From: Terriglobia bacterium
Lineage (GTDB): Bacteria > Acidobacteriota > Terriglobia > Versatilivoradales > Versatilivoraceae
Assembly (NCBI GenBank): GCA_951813285.1
Contig: OX638355.1
Location: forward strand, 4,838,437 to 4,902,436
Reading direction: 5' to 3'
DNA: 64,000 nucleotides
Part shown: one piece after another, positions 51,617 to 60,485 of the stretch
Position numbering within the stretch: the first letter of the stretch is position 1
How the letters are laid out: every line of letters begins with the position of its first letter
Position numbers and translations under genes: made by a program
Notes under the pieces: model-generated
The model's database searches: none
Told to the model about the DNA's origin: nothing
The model's input: only the letters and a program-made list of their open reading frames with translations

Positions 51617-52588
51617 TTACGCCGGGTCGCGCTCCACCAGGGCCGCGGCCAGCAGCGGGATCATCAACTCGTGGTGGCCGGTGAGGGCGATTCCCTTCCC
51701 CGACCCCAGGGTAGGCCGCTGCACCACGTTCCGGGTGGGCCGGTAATGCTGCAGAAAGTCCAGGTTGACGGTGGTGAAGGCTTCCAGGGGATGCCCCAGG
51801 TTGCGCACCAGGTTGACCGCCTTGAGAAAGACTTCCGGCAGGATGACGGCGGAGCCGCAATTGAGGTAGACCCCGCCGTCGTGCAAGTCGCGGGCGACGG
51901 AAGCCACCAGGCGAAAATCCCGCAAGGTGCCCTGTCCCAGAGCCTCCCCGTCCGCCGAGGGGTGGTAATGGGTGGTGTCGGTCCCCAGGGCCACGTGCAC
52001 GGTCACCGGAACCTTGCGCTGCAGGGCGCAGGCCAGCAGGCTGTGCCCGGCGTGGGGAAAGTCTGCCGGGCGGTCCAGGATCCACTCCCCCAGGGCCTGT
52101 CCAATGCCCTTGCCCTCCCTGGCTCCCCGGGCCACGGCCGCGTTCATCTCCCGGCCGGTCTCCTCGCTCACCCCGAATTCCCCGTCGGCCAGGTCCTTCT
52201 CCACCTCTTCGGAAGTGGCCCCCGCCAGGGCGATCTCGAAATCGTGGATGGCGGTGGCGCCGTTCATGGCCAGAGCCGACACGAAACCCCGCTGCATGAG
52301 GTCGACGATGACGGCGTTGAGGCCGCACTTCACCACGTGCCCCCCCAATCCCCAGACCATGGCCCGACCTTTTCGCCTGGCCCGTTCCAGGGCTTCTACT
52401 GCATCCCGGAAATCGTTTCCGGCCAGGATCCCGGGCAGAGACCGCATCCAGCCCTCGAGACCGTCGCCCTTGCGGTAAGGGCGGGCGAACGCCGCCAGAT
52501 CCACCTTGCTGGGCCGCCCCTTGATGGACCGAGTGCGCAAGGAGTCGGTCTCCAGCGGACGGTAGGGGTAGAGGGACATGGCAGGCAT
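51617..52588 (-). CDS. Deoxyhypusine-synthase-like protein
   Basis: I use the ATG at 52588; another at 52579 is as plausible, and neither has a strong ribosome site. The roughly 323-residue protein shows VWGLGGHVVKCGLNAVIVDL, MNGATAIHDFEIALAGATSE, CALQRKVPVTVHVALGTDTT and GGVYLNCGSAVILPEVFLKA. The glycine-rich first part resembles the deoxyhypusine synthase fold, a family that in bacteria includes enzymes acting on small amines, since bacteria lack the eIF5A target. The active-site lysine segment of true deoxyhypusine synthase is not evident, so a different reaction is likely. Confidence 0.65.
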   Translation of the reverse strand: MPAMSLYPYRPLETDSLRTRSIKGRPSKVDLAAFARPYRKGDGLEGWMRSLPGILAGNDFRDAVEALERARRKGRAMVWGLGGHVVKCGLNAVIVDLMQRGFVSALAMNGATAIHDFEIALAGATSEEVEKDLADGEFGVSEETGREMNAAVARGAREGKGIGQALGEWILDRPADFPHAGHSLLACALQRKVPVTVHVALGTDTTHYHPSADGEALGQGTLRDFRLVASVARDLHDGGVYLNCGSAVILPEVFLKAVNLVRNLGHPLEAFTTVNLDFLQHYRPTRNVVQRPTLGSGKGIALTGHHELMIPLLAAALVERDPA

Positions 52589-52659
52589 TATCCGAAGCGC
52601 CCGTCCCGATTGCAACTCATTCTTTGGGGGTTGTGCCGCGAAGGTGGGTGTTGGGCCAA

Positions 52660-53095
52660 TTGCTGCCGCCGCCTACGCGGCTCAACTCTTAAGCCAACCC
52701 TATCCAATGGCTTCGCCCGGCTGACGCCCACGGCTAAGTGCTACCGCCGCCTTGGCGGCTGCCTGGAAACCCGGGCTGATGCCCGGGAGATGATCATTTA
52801 AATAAGCATCCCGCTAAATAAGCATCCCGCGTCCGAGCAGTGTCTTGACTTCGGAGAGAGCGGCGAAGCCGCGATTGACCCAGGTCTCGGGAGGAAACCC
52901 CTCCTACAGACCTTCCTTATAAAGCGGCGTAGCCGCGCCAGCACTTAGCCCCGGGCGTGAGCCCGGGGGCGTGTGGACCCTGCACTGACCCAGCCGGGTA
53001 GACGGCGACTTAAAAACCGCGTTCCGAGACCCCACGGCCTCCCCAAAGGCACGCCTGTCAGGAACTCCTCTGTTTCACCCTCGTATGATCCGCCC
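52660..53095 (-). repeat. Composite hairpin repeat, family C, copy 3 (inverted, longest)
   Basis: The order of modules is that of copies at 4.1 and 18.8 kb read on the other strand, ending with GAACTCCTCTGTTTCACCCT and CGTATGATCCGCCCC. It retains the GAGGCCGTGGGG-type segment (about 53030) and contains a perfect tandem duplication of TAAATAAGCATCCCGC at 52798-52829. Confidence 0.85.
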
Positions 53096-53476
53096 CAGGG
53101 TAGGGTGGCGGGGTCAGGCCCTTTGGCAAACGGGAGTTTCCCAAAGGGCGCCGGTCGGCTTTCAGAGAAGTCGCCCGCCGGATACGCTCCACCGCACCAT
53201 CGGGACGACCCACCCGGCTGACCTCTCAGGAATCTGACCCGCGGCCTCCCCTTCCTGCCAACCAGCTTCTCATCCCGATTATCCTGTGCATCCTGCCTAT
53301 ACATGTTCTTTGTTCACTTGGATGCACAGGACTAACAGGATTGAGTCTGGGGATCCGGCGCCCTGTAATCCTGGCATTCGCTCGGCCTGTATCGCTGGGC
53401 TGGAGGCAGGCCCTCGGGTGTCGATTGGGCACGCTTGGCATCAGCCTTCGCCTGTCGGGCTTCCAGTCGGGCTTCC
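53096..53476. other. Intergenic region upstream of the DUF5752 gene
   Basis: No gene is seen. A TATCCTGTGCATCC / GGATGCACAGGAC inverted pair lies at 53280-53335, with fragments of the CTTCGCCTGTCGGGCTTCCA type after it. Confidence 0.5.
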
Positions 53477-53505
53477 TTGACATCTCCGTATCCATTCCCT
53501 ATTCT
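53477..53505 (+). promoter_or_regulatory. Sigma70-type promoter for the DUF5752-treT operon
   Basis: TTGACA (53477-53482), a 17-nt spacer and TATTCT (53500-53505). The predicted start is near 53512, about 95 bases before the ATG at 53607. Confidence 0.75.
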
Positions 53506-53606
53506 TGGCCTGCTTTTGGCGGCCCTCTTCATCTCGCCGCTCCGGTTCAGATCAGGATTCCAACGCTGCTTTCGACGCTCGGTTGGTTCCCCGCACCGCC
53601 TCGGCC

Positions 53607-54263
53607 ATGCCTCACAGCGAGCCCTTCGTTTTCAATACGGAACGCCGGTTGGTGGTTCTAACCGGTCAAACGGCTCGCAACTTGCCGGAGCTGCTGGCCA
53701 TTCTCAAGCAGATCTCGGGATCCTCCGTCTTCTACCACACCCATGAGGAGTATTTCCTGTCCCGGCAGTTCGCCCGGCACGAGTTCTACAACGACTTCGC
53801 CCTCTGGATCTCGGAAGCCCTTCAGGAGGAGCCACTGGCGGAAAAGCTGGCCGCCATCGACCTGCTCAGCTTCTCCACCATCCGCCAGATTCGGGAAAGG
53901 ATGGTGGCGGAGATTGCCGCCTTTCTGGAGAGCGCCGGAGGCCGGGCCCGGGAGTGTCCTCCCGGCGACGAGTTTCACTTCTGCAGAGCCAAGAGCTTCG
54001 TGGTGCCCACGGGAATCGTGGCTCGCGATCTGCCCGATTTCCTGAATCGGCTTCCCTCGGTTTCGAACACCTCCCTCTATTTCCATTTCTTCGAGGCCCG
54101 GCTCCGCCTGGAGCGGATGACCAACGATTTCTCCTTTTGGCTGAGCGGCATCGGACAGGAGGCCCTGGCCGACGAGATCGACCGACTAAACCCCTATGCG
54201 ATGACCCTGGAAGAGTTGCGCCACCGAATCATCCAACTGGGAAGAAGGCGCCTGGGAAACTGA
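53607..54263 (+). CDS. DUF5752 family protein
   Basis: I take the ATG at 53607 (218 residues); the frame extends upstream across the promoter and is not used. It opens SEPFVFNTERRLVVLTGQTA and contains two repeated regions with FYHTHEEYFLSRQF and LYFHFFEARLRLER, then DFSFWLSGIGQEALADEI. The F-x-F-x-T/E pattern and duplicated layout fit DUF5752, commonly found next to trehalose glycosyltransferring synthase. Function is unproven; the 1-base spacing to treT and the shared promoter suggest a regulatory or partner role in trehalose synthesis. Confidence 0.8.
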   Translation: MPHSEPFVFNTERRLVVLTGQTARNLPELLAILKQISGSSVFYHTHEEYFLSRQFARHEFYNDFALWISEALQEEPLAEKLAAIDLLSFSTIRQIRERMVAEIAAFLESAGGRARECPPGDEFHFCRAKSFVVPTGIVARDLPDFLNRLPSVSNTSLYFHFFEARLRLERMTNDFSFWLSGIGQEALADEIDRLNPYAMTLEELRHRIIQLGRRRLGN

Positions 54264-54264
54264 C

Positions 54265-55500
54265 ATGGCCATCAGGCTGCAGGACTACGAGCAGATCGTC
54301 GGCCGGGAAGAAATCGCCGAGCTGTCCGCATTCGCCGAGCGTGTCCGGAACAAGCGGCTGCAGAACATCAACTCTACCGCGGTCGGCGGCGGCGTCGCCG
54401 AGATCCTCACCCGGCTGGTTCCCCTGCTTGGCGAGCTGGGAATCGAGGCCACCTGGGACGTCATCAAGGGCGACCAGGCCTTCTTCAACATCACCAAGGC
54501 CTTTCACAACGCGCTGCACGGACACCCGGAAGAAATCACCCGAGAAATGCTGGACCATTTCCAGGCCAACACCGAAGCCAACCTCGGAAGCCTCGACCTG
54601 AACGGCGACGTTATCGTGGTCCACGACCCGCAGCCGGCGGGACTGATCCTCAAAAAGAAGGAAATCGGGCGCCGCTGGATCTGGCGCTGCCACATCGACG
54701 TCTCGTCCCCCAATCCGGAGGTCTGGAATTTCCTTCGCCCGCTGGTCGATCAGTACGACGCCTCGGTCTTTTCCATGCCCGACTTTGCCCGGGATCTCGC
54801 AATCCCGCAATACATGGTCCCGCCTTCGATCGACCCGCTGAGCGACAAGAACAAGCCCCTGAGCCAAGACACCATTCAAGACGTGCTGGACAAGTACGAA
54901 CTGGACAGCACTCGTCCGATCCTGACTCAGATCTCTCGCTTCGACCGGTTGAAGGATCCGCTGGGGGTCATTGCCGCCTACCGGCTGGTCAAGCGGAACT
55001 ATGATTGCCAACTCTTGCTGGCCGGCGGCGGCGCCCCCGACGACCCTGAGGGCGAAGTGGTGTTGCGGGAGGTGCAGGAAGCGGCAGCCAGCGATCCGGA
55101 CATCCACGTATGCCTGCTTCCCCCGTTCAGCGACCTGGAAATCAATGCACTGGTGCGCGGGTCCACCGTGGTGATGCAGAAATCGATCAAGGAGGGCTTC
55201 GGGCTGACGGTGAGCGAAGCCCTATGGAAGAAAAAGCCGGTGGTGGGCGGAAGAGTCGGCGGAATCAAGCTGCAGATTCTGAACGGAGTGACCGGATTCC
55301 TGGTACACTCGCCTGAAGGGGCGGCCCGGCGAACCATGCAACTGCTGGCCAACCCCGGACTGCGCCAGACCATGGGAGAGAACGGGCATCTGCACGTCAA
55401 ACAGAATTTCCTCTTGACCCGACACCTCAAGGACTACCTGTTTCTCATGCTGTCGCTGGACCACCCGGATGAAGATATCGTCCAGTTTTACCAGGCATAA
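54265..55500 (+). CDS. treT: Trehalose synthase, nucleotide-sugar dependent (TreT-like glycosyltransferase 4)
   Basis: A 411-residue GT-B fold enzyme with the TreT-specific N terminus (NINSTAVGGGVAEILTRLVP, LGIEATWDVIKGDQAFFNIT), the linker VVHDPQPAGLIL, and GT4 donor motifs (ISRFDRLKDPLGVIAAYRLV, SIKEGFGLTVSEALW with the E-x7-E pair and GGIKLQI). TreT makes trehalose from NDP-glucose and glucose. It is translationally coupled to DUF5752, one base downstream, and lies 108 bases before the UPF0182 gene. Trehalose acts as a compatible solute and stabiliser in the cytoplasm. Confidence 0.93.
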   Translation: MAIRLQDYEQIVGREEIAELSAFAERVRNKRLQNINSTAVGGGVAEILTRLVPLLGELGIEATWDVIKGDQAFFNITKAFHNALHGHPEEITREMLDHFQANTEANLGSLDLNGDVIVVHDPQPAGLILKKKEIGRRWIWRCHIDVSSPNPEVWNFLRPLVDQYDASVFSMPDFARDLAIPQYMVPPSIDPLSDKNKPLSQDTIQDVLDKYELDSTRPILTQISRFDRLKDPLGVIAAYRLVKRNYDCQLLLAGGGAPDDPEGEVVLREVQEAAASDPDIHVCLLPPFSDLEINALVRGSTVVMQKSIKEGFGLTVSEALWKKKPVVGGRVGGIKLQILNGVTGFLVHSPEGAARRTMQLLANPGLRQTMGENGHLHVKQNFLLTRHLKDYLFLMLSLDHPDEDIVQFYQA

Positions 55501-55608
55501 CCCTCATTGACCCGATGGGGAATGCGGGTTTAACCGGACGGCCCCGGCACCTCGGCAGCCATGCAGCTGTCGAGAAACAAGACCGATCGGATCTCAAGGA
55601 GATCATTG

Positions 55609-58308
55609 ATGAAAAAGAATTGGGGATTGCTCGTAATTTTGTCGATTTTGTTCGGCCTGGGGCTGTTCAATGGAATCATCGGCCTGTGGATGGACTGGCT
55701 CTGGTTCGAGGAGACCGGCTATCCCGTGCTATTCGAAAAGAGGATAGTCACCCAGTGGAGCCTGACGGGGCTGTTCGGGCTGTTCTTCTTCATGGCGGTC
55801 CACGCCAACGCCAAGGTGGCGCGCCGGCTGGCGGGCGACCAGTCGTCCTTCTCGCCCGACAACCTGATTGAAATCCCTGAAGGTCTGGACCAGGTGTTCC
55901 GCAAGTTCCTGCTGGGCGGCACCATTTTCATCGCCTACATCGTGGGGAGCTGGGCGGGCACCAAGTGGGAGGTCTATCTCGCCTATCAGAACGCGGTGGC
56001 CTACGGCAGCGCCGATCCCCTCTTCGACAAGGACATCGGGTTCTATTTCTTCAGCCTGCCCTTTTACCAGTTCATCTATCAGTTCGGGTGGGCGCTACTG
56101 GTCTTTTCGGCCATCGCCAGCGCCGCCGTCTACCTGATCCAGGGAGGAGTCCAGATCACCCGGAGCGGTCCCCGCATGGTCACGGCGGCCCGTTTTCATC
56201 TTCTCGGCCTGGTGGCTGCATTCCTGGCATGGCGGTCCATTTACTACTACCTGGAAAAATACAACCTCCTCTATTCCGACCGGGGCGTGGTCTACGGCGC
56301 CAGCTTCACCGACATTCACGCCCAACTCCCGGTCCTGTCCCTGATGATCATCGTCAGCCTGGCGGCCGCGGCTCTGGTGATGGCCGGCGCCTTCCGCAAT
56401 AAGTTCACCCTGCCCCTGGCCGGGATCGGGATTCTCCTGGGAGTAGGATTCGTGGCAAACCAGGGCTACCCCTATGTGATTCAGACCCTCGAGGTGGCCC
56501 CCAACGAAATCAGCAAGGAAAGTCCCTATATCGAATATGCGGTCAAGCACACTCGGATGGCCTACGGGATCGACCGGGTGAAAGAGGAGGAGTTCCCGGC
56601 CCTGGAGAATCTGACCGCTGAGACACTGAAGCAGAACGAGTTGACCATGCAGAACATTCGGCTGTGGGACCACCAGCCGTTGCTCCAGACCTACGGGCAG
56701 CTCCAGATCATCCGACCCTACTATGATTTCGTGGACGTGGACAACGACCGCTACTGGATCGACGGGGAATACCGGCAGGTGAGCCTGTCTCCCAGAGAGC
56801 TCTCCTCCGAAAGCCTGCCCAGCCGCATCTGGATCAACGAGCACCTGACCTATACCCACGGTTACGGGATCTGCCAGGGGCCGGTCAACCAGTTCACCCA
56901 GGAGGGCCTGCCCACCTTCATGATCAAGGACATTCCGCCGGTTTCCGTCACCGACATCAAGGTCACCCGGCCGGAGATCTATTACGGGGAACTCTCCCAT
57001 TCCTACTGCTTTGTCAAGACCCACGCCAAGGAGTTCGACTATCCCTCGGGCGACGAGAACGTCTTCACCGACTACCAGGGAGAGGGGGGCATCCCGGTGG
57101 GCGGGTTCATGCGCAAGCTGCTTTTCGGCCTCCATTTCAAGGAACCCAAGATCATCCTCTCGAGCGACATCCACGCCGAAAGCCGGCTGATGTACGACCG
57201 CGCCGTGGCCACCCGCCTGCGCAATTTGCTGCCCTTCCTCCGCTTTGACAGCGACCCCTACATGGTGATCTCGGATGAGGGCAAACTCTTCTGGATCGTC
57301 GACGGGTATACGGTCAGCAGTCTGTTCCCCTACTCCCAACCGGTCCGGGGGCTGGGAAACTACATCCGCAACGCGGTCAAGATCACCATCGACGCCTACA
57401 ACGGCACGGTCCAACTCTATGTGAACGACCCCGAGGACCTTCTGATCAAGGTCTACTCCAGGATCTATCCCGGCGTTTTCCAGCCCCTGGAGGCCATGCC
57501 GGAGGATCTGAGGCAGCACCTGCGCTATCCGGTGGACCTGTTCCGCATCCAGGCCAACATCTACGCCACCTACCACATGACCGACCCTCAGGTCTTCTAC
57601 AACAAGGAGGACCTGTGGCGCATCCCCACCCTGTCCCAACAGGAGGGCGCCACCCCCCTGGAGCCCTACTACACCATCATGAAGCTCAACAGCGAGGCGG
57701 CGAAGGAAGAGTTCATCCTGATGATTCCCCTCACCCCGGCACGGCGGGAAAACATGATTGCCTGGATGGCCGCCCGCTGCGACGCCCCCAACTACGGCCA
57801 ACTGGTGGTCTACAGGTTCCCCAAGCAGCGGCTGGTCTACGGTCCCTCCCAGATCGTGGGCCGCATCAACCAGGAAGCCGAGATCTCCCAACAGCTCACC
57901 CTTTGGGGGCAGGGCGGCTCCTCGGTCATCCGAGGAAGCCTGCTGGTGATCCCGGTGGAGGAATCGGTTCTCTACATTCAGCCCCTCTACCTGGCGGCAG
58001 CCTCCGACCGCAGCCTGCCCGAGCTCAAGCGGGTGATCGTGGCCTACGGCAACCAGATTGCCATGGAAGAGACCCTGGACCTCTCCCTGGCCAGAATCTT
58101 TGGCGGCCCCGCAAGCCCCGCCGCCACTCGAATGGCCCAGGCCAACGGCCAGCCGAGGGAGCCGGAATCGGCCGGGTCTCTCATCCGGGACGCGGTCGAA
58201 ACCTACAACCGGGCACAGGCGGCCTTGAAGCAGGGGGATTGGGCCCGCTACGGCGAGGAGACCCGCCGCCTGGGAGACATTCTGAAGAGGCTTCGCCAGA
58301 GGCAGTAG
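55609..58308 (+). CDS. UPF0182 family membrane protein
   Basis: I choose the ATG at 55609, preceded by AAGGAGAT. The 899-residue protein has about seven N-terminal membrane segments (LLVILSILFGLGLFNGIIGL, SLTGLFGLFFFMAVHANAKV, ILGGTIFIAYIVGSWAGT-type stretches) and a large exported C-terminal region of some 600 residues (KITIDAYNGTVQLYVNDPED, MKLNSEAAKEEFILMIPLTP), matching COG1615/UPF0182. The family's function is unknown, and members are conserved in Actinobacteria, cyanobacteria and others. The C-terminal tail (AETYNRAQAALKQGDWARYG) is helical. Its position next to TreT and MscS suggests a role in envelope stress. Confidence 0.95.
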   Translation: MKKNWGLLVILSILFGLGLFNGIIGLWMDWLWFEETGYPVLFEKRIVTQWSLTGLFGLFFFMAVHANAKVARRLAGDQSSFSPDNLIEIPEGLDQVFRKFLLGGTIFIAYIVGSWAGTKWEVYLAYQNAVAYGSADPLFDKDIGFYFFSLPFYQFIYQFGWALLVFSAIASAAVYLIQGGVQITRSGPRMVTAARFHLLGLVAAFLAWRSIYYYLEKYNLLYSDRGVVYGASFTDIHAQLPVLSLMIIVSLAAAALVMAGAFRNKFTLPLAGIGILLGVGFVANQGYPYVIQTLEVAPNEISKESPYIEYAVKHTRMAYGIDRVKEEEFPALENLTAETLKQNELTMQNIRLWDHQPLLQTYGQLQIIRPYYDFVDVDNDRYWIDGEYRQVSLSPRELSSESLPSRIWINEHLTYTHGYGICQGPVNQFTQEGLPTFMIKDIPPVSVTDIKVTRPEIYYGELSHSYCFVKTHAKEFDYPSGDENVFTDYQGEGGIPVGGFMRKLLFGLHFKEPKIILSSDIHAESRLMYDRAVATRLRNLLPFLRFDSDPYMVISDEGKLFWIVDGYTVSSLFPYSQPVRGLGNYIRNAVKITIDAYNGTVQLYVNDPEDLLIKVYSRIYPGVFQPLEAMPEDLRQHLRYPVDLFRIQANIYATYHMTDPQVFYNKEDLWRIPTLSQQEGATPLEPYYTIMKLNSEAAKEEFILMIPLTPARRENMIAWMAARCDAPNYGQLVVYRFPKQRLVYGPSQIVGRINQEAEISQQLTLWGQGGSSVIRGSLLVIPVEESVLYIQPLYLAAASDRSLPELKRVIVAYGNQIAMEETLDLSLARIFGGPASPAATRMAQANGQPREPESAGSLIRDAVETYNRAQAALKQGDWARYGEETRRLGDILKRLRQRQ

Positions 58309-58325
58309 ATAGGGCCGAAAAGAGA

Positions 58326-59462
58326 TCAGCCCGGGGAGGGCGGCTCCCAGCCCGGAGGTGCGGTCTTGAGGTGCAGATCCCGTTGGGGGAAGGGGATGCG
58401 GATCCCGTGCTCCTTGAACTTTTCGTAGATGGCGAGGTTGATCTGGCCGACGAAGACACCCCGGCGATGAAGCATTCGGGTCGTCCAGACCCTGAGCTGG
58501 AACTCCAGGGCGCTGTCGCCAAAGGCCCAGAAAACTACCCGGGGTGAAGGTTCCTCCAAGACATTTTCATTTTCCTGAGCGACCTCCAACAGGAGCCGTT
58601 CCACCAGACGCACGTCGGTGCCGTAAGCTACCGGAACCGGGACCCGGAATCGCACCTTCTGGTCCCCGTGGCTCCAGTTGATCACGTTGAAGGAGGTGAA
58701 GCTGGAATTGGGAACTATGAAGTCGATGTTGTCGTTGGTTCGCACCGTGGTGGCCCGGGCCGCAATGTGCACCACGTGCCCGTGCACCTCCCCGACCTCG
58801 ATGCGGTCCCCCACCTTGATCGGCCGCTCGAAGAGAATGAATATCCCGCTGATGAGGTTGTTGGCGATGTTCTGCAGACCGAAGCCGACTCCAACACCCA
58901 GTCCGGCCGCCACGACGCCCAGCATGGTCAGGTCGACCTGGGCGGCACTCTGAAGCAGGAACAAGAACCCCAGGGTGACGATCAGGTACTGGGCCGAGGT
59001 CGCGATCGCGTGCCGGACACTCAGGTCCATGGGGGTCTTGTTGAGGATATAGTTGAGAAGGAGGCGGCGAACTCCCCGGGCCAGCAGCGCAATCACCGCG
59101 ATGGCCGCTACCACCACGAAGAGGTCCTTGATGGTGATTTTGGTCTTCCCCGGCACAATGGAGCTGTCGAAAAAATTTCCCAGCAGGGAAAGCCCCTGGG
59201 ATAGCAGCTCCAGCATTCGGGTGGTGAGAAACCGGGTCTGAGGAATGGCGGCCAGCACTCCCGACGCCACCGCGATCCATATGGCCAGGCTGAACAGGAC
59301 AAATGCCCAGTCCAGCCCGCCGTGCAGCATGGGGCCGAAGGGGTGCTCCTTTCGAATCAACTCCTTCAGCCGCCGCCGCACCCGGCGGAAGAGGACCTGC
59401 GCCACCGTGGCCAGTACGGCCATTGCAATGGTGGCAATCAGTCTCCATTCCTGATCGAACAT
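58326..59462 (-). CDS. MscS-family mechanosensitive channel
   Basis: A 378-residue protein with several membrane segments (ATIAMAVLATVAQVLF, WAFVLFSLAIWIAVASGVL, FVVVAAIAVIALLARGV, LIVTLGFLFLLQS), a pore helix VDLTMLGVVAAGLGVGVGFG with the QNIANNLISGIFILFERPIK motif, and the beta domain KVGDRIEVGEVHGHVVHIAA with TTVRTNDNIDFIVPNSSF. These define MscS, the tension-gated release valve for osmolytes. It converges with the UPF0182 gene, 18 bases apart. A minus-strand TATAAT at 59532-59527 may serve its promoter, with no clear -35. Confidence 0.95.
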   Translation of the reverse strand: MFDQEWRLIATIAMAVLATVAQVLFRRVRRRLKELIRKEHPFGPMLHGGLDWAFVLFSLAIWIAVASGVLAAIPQTRFLTTRMLELLSQGLSLLGNFFDSSIVPGKTKITIKDLFVVVAAIAVIALLARGVRRLLLNYILNKTPMDLSVRHAIATSAQYLIVTLGFLFLLQSAAQVDLTMLGVVAAGLGVGVGFGLQNIANNLISGIFILFERPIKVGDRIEVGEVHGHVVHIAARATTVRTNDNIDFIVPNSSFTSFNVINWSHGDQKVRFRVPVPVAYGTDVRLVERLLLEVAQENENVLEEPSPRVVFWAFGDSALEFQLRVWTTRMLHRRGVFVGQINLAIYEKFKEHGIRIPFPQRDLHLKTAPPGWEPPSPG

Positions 59463-59564
59463 ACCTCGGGACCTCCTTCAGGAGTCCATCTCGATCCAGA
59501 CCGCCATTATGCCGATCCTTCCCTACATTATAGAAGATCGTTTATTTTCAGGTCCTCTTTCCCC

Positions 59565-59745
59565 TTGGCTGAAACAACCGAAAAAAAGAGTGATCCACGA
59601 AGACACACGAAGGACTACGAAGGGCCACTAAGGCATTGAGGTGAACCGCAACGGGATACCAAGGTCGCAAAGGGATTATCGATTTCCGATTGTTTAACTC
59701 TCGTATGATCCGCACACCTGGGCGGGGGCGGGACTTACCTGAGAA
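59565..59745 (-). repeat. Composite repeat, family B, copy 6 (inverted)
   Basis: In the family's own direction it reads TGTGCGGATCATACGAGAGT, ATCGATAATCCCTTTGCGAC, GTATCCCGTTGCGGTTCACC, CCTTAGTGGCCCTTCGTAGT, the CTTCGTGG block, then AACCAACAACC.. pyrimidine tract toward mscS. Confidence 0.75.
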
Positions 59746-59754
59746 TATGCTGCT

Positions 59755-59870
59755 TTAGCCGGCTTCCTTGAGAGCGGCGAAGCCGCGGCAGCACTTAGCC
59801 GTGGGCGTCAGCCCATGGGAAACGTCGCCTATGGGTGTCGAGCCGCGTAGGCGGCGGCAGCAAATGCCGG
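59755..59870 (-). repeat. Family C hairpin fragment
   Basis: Contains GAGAGCGGCGAAGCCGCGGC, CACTTAGCCGTGGGCGTCAG and GAGCCGCGTAGGCGGCGGCA in the order used in the 50.1 kb spacer. Confidence 0.75.
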
Positions 59871-60317
59871 TGAGCCCAAGTGAAGCACAAACCGACGCAA
59901 TGATGTTTACTTGAAACAACGACTTGAGCCGGGTGGCGGAACATCCGTTCAAAGTCCAGCATCGTCAGACGGCTAATTTACATGGATGGACAGGATTAAT
60001 GGGCGAGAGTTTCCACCGTCTTGAGTTCAACCATCGCCTCTGTTCCAACACGGATTTCCCAAAACCCGCTCCCAGGCTCTTGGATCACTTCCAACACCCA
60101 CCCGATCATCGCGCGGATCTGTTTCCTGTGGCGCAGCCTCTCGTGCTGTTAATCCTGTTTATCCTGTGCATCCATGTTCAATAAATAGAAAACCGGTTTT
60201 GTACGACAGGGCCCTTGTTCCCGACAGACCATGAAGATTCGTTGTTTCGCTCTCGTATGATCCGCCCCGTCGTGGGGGCGGGGGCGACACTTGTCTGAGA
60301 TTGACTGCCAGGGAAGA
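59871..60317. other. Intergenic repeats before the nth gene
   Basis: No gene is seen. It contains two opposing ATCCTGT-type repeats (CATGGATGGACAGGATTAAT at 59980 and TAATCCTGTTTATCCTGTGC at 60150) and a GCTCTCGTATGATCCGCCCC family B end at about 60247. Confidence 0.55.
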
Positions 60318-60485
60318 TTGCTGTCGCCGCCTACGCGGCTTAACTCTCAGAGAGCACGTGGTCCATGGGCTGACGCCCACGGCTAAGTGCTACCGCCGCC
60401 TTGGCGGCTGCCTGGAACCCCGGGCTGACGCCCGGGAGATGATCATTGTTTTTCTTCGTGGCCCTTCGTGGATAACTCTCTTAAA
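60318..60485 (-). repeat. Family C fragment joined to a family B fragment, upstream of nth
   Basis: GCCGCCTACGCGGCTTAACT, CCATGGGCTGACGCCCACGG and GCCGCCTTGGCGGCTGCCTG (family C, inverted) are followed by CTTCGTGGCCCTTCGTGGAT (family B). The gene start lies at the boundary, so the element end forms the nth leader. Confidence 0.75.

Noticed and set aside
56095-57891. A 598-residue frame antisense to the UPF0182 gene
   Set aside because: Same reason as for polA: the sense gene is clear and the antisense translation is not protein-like.
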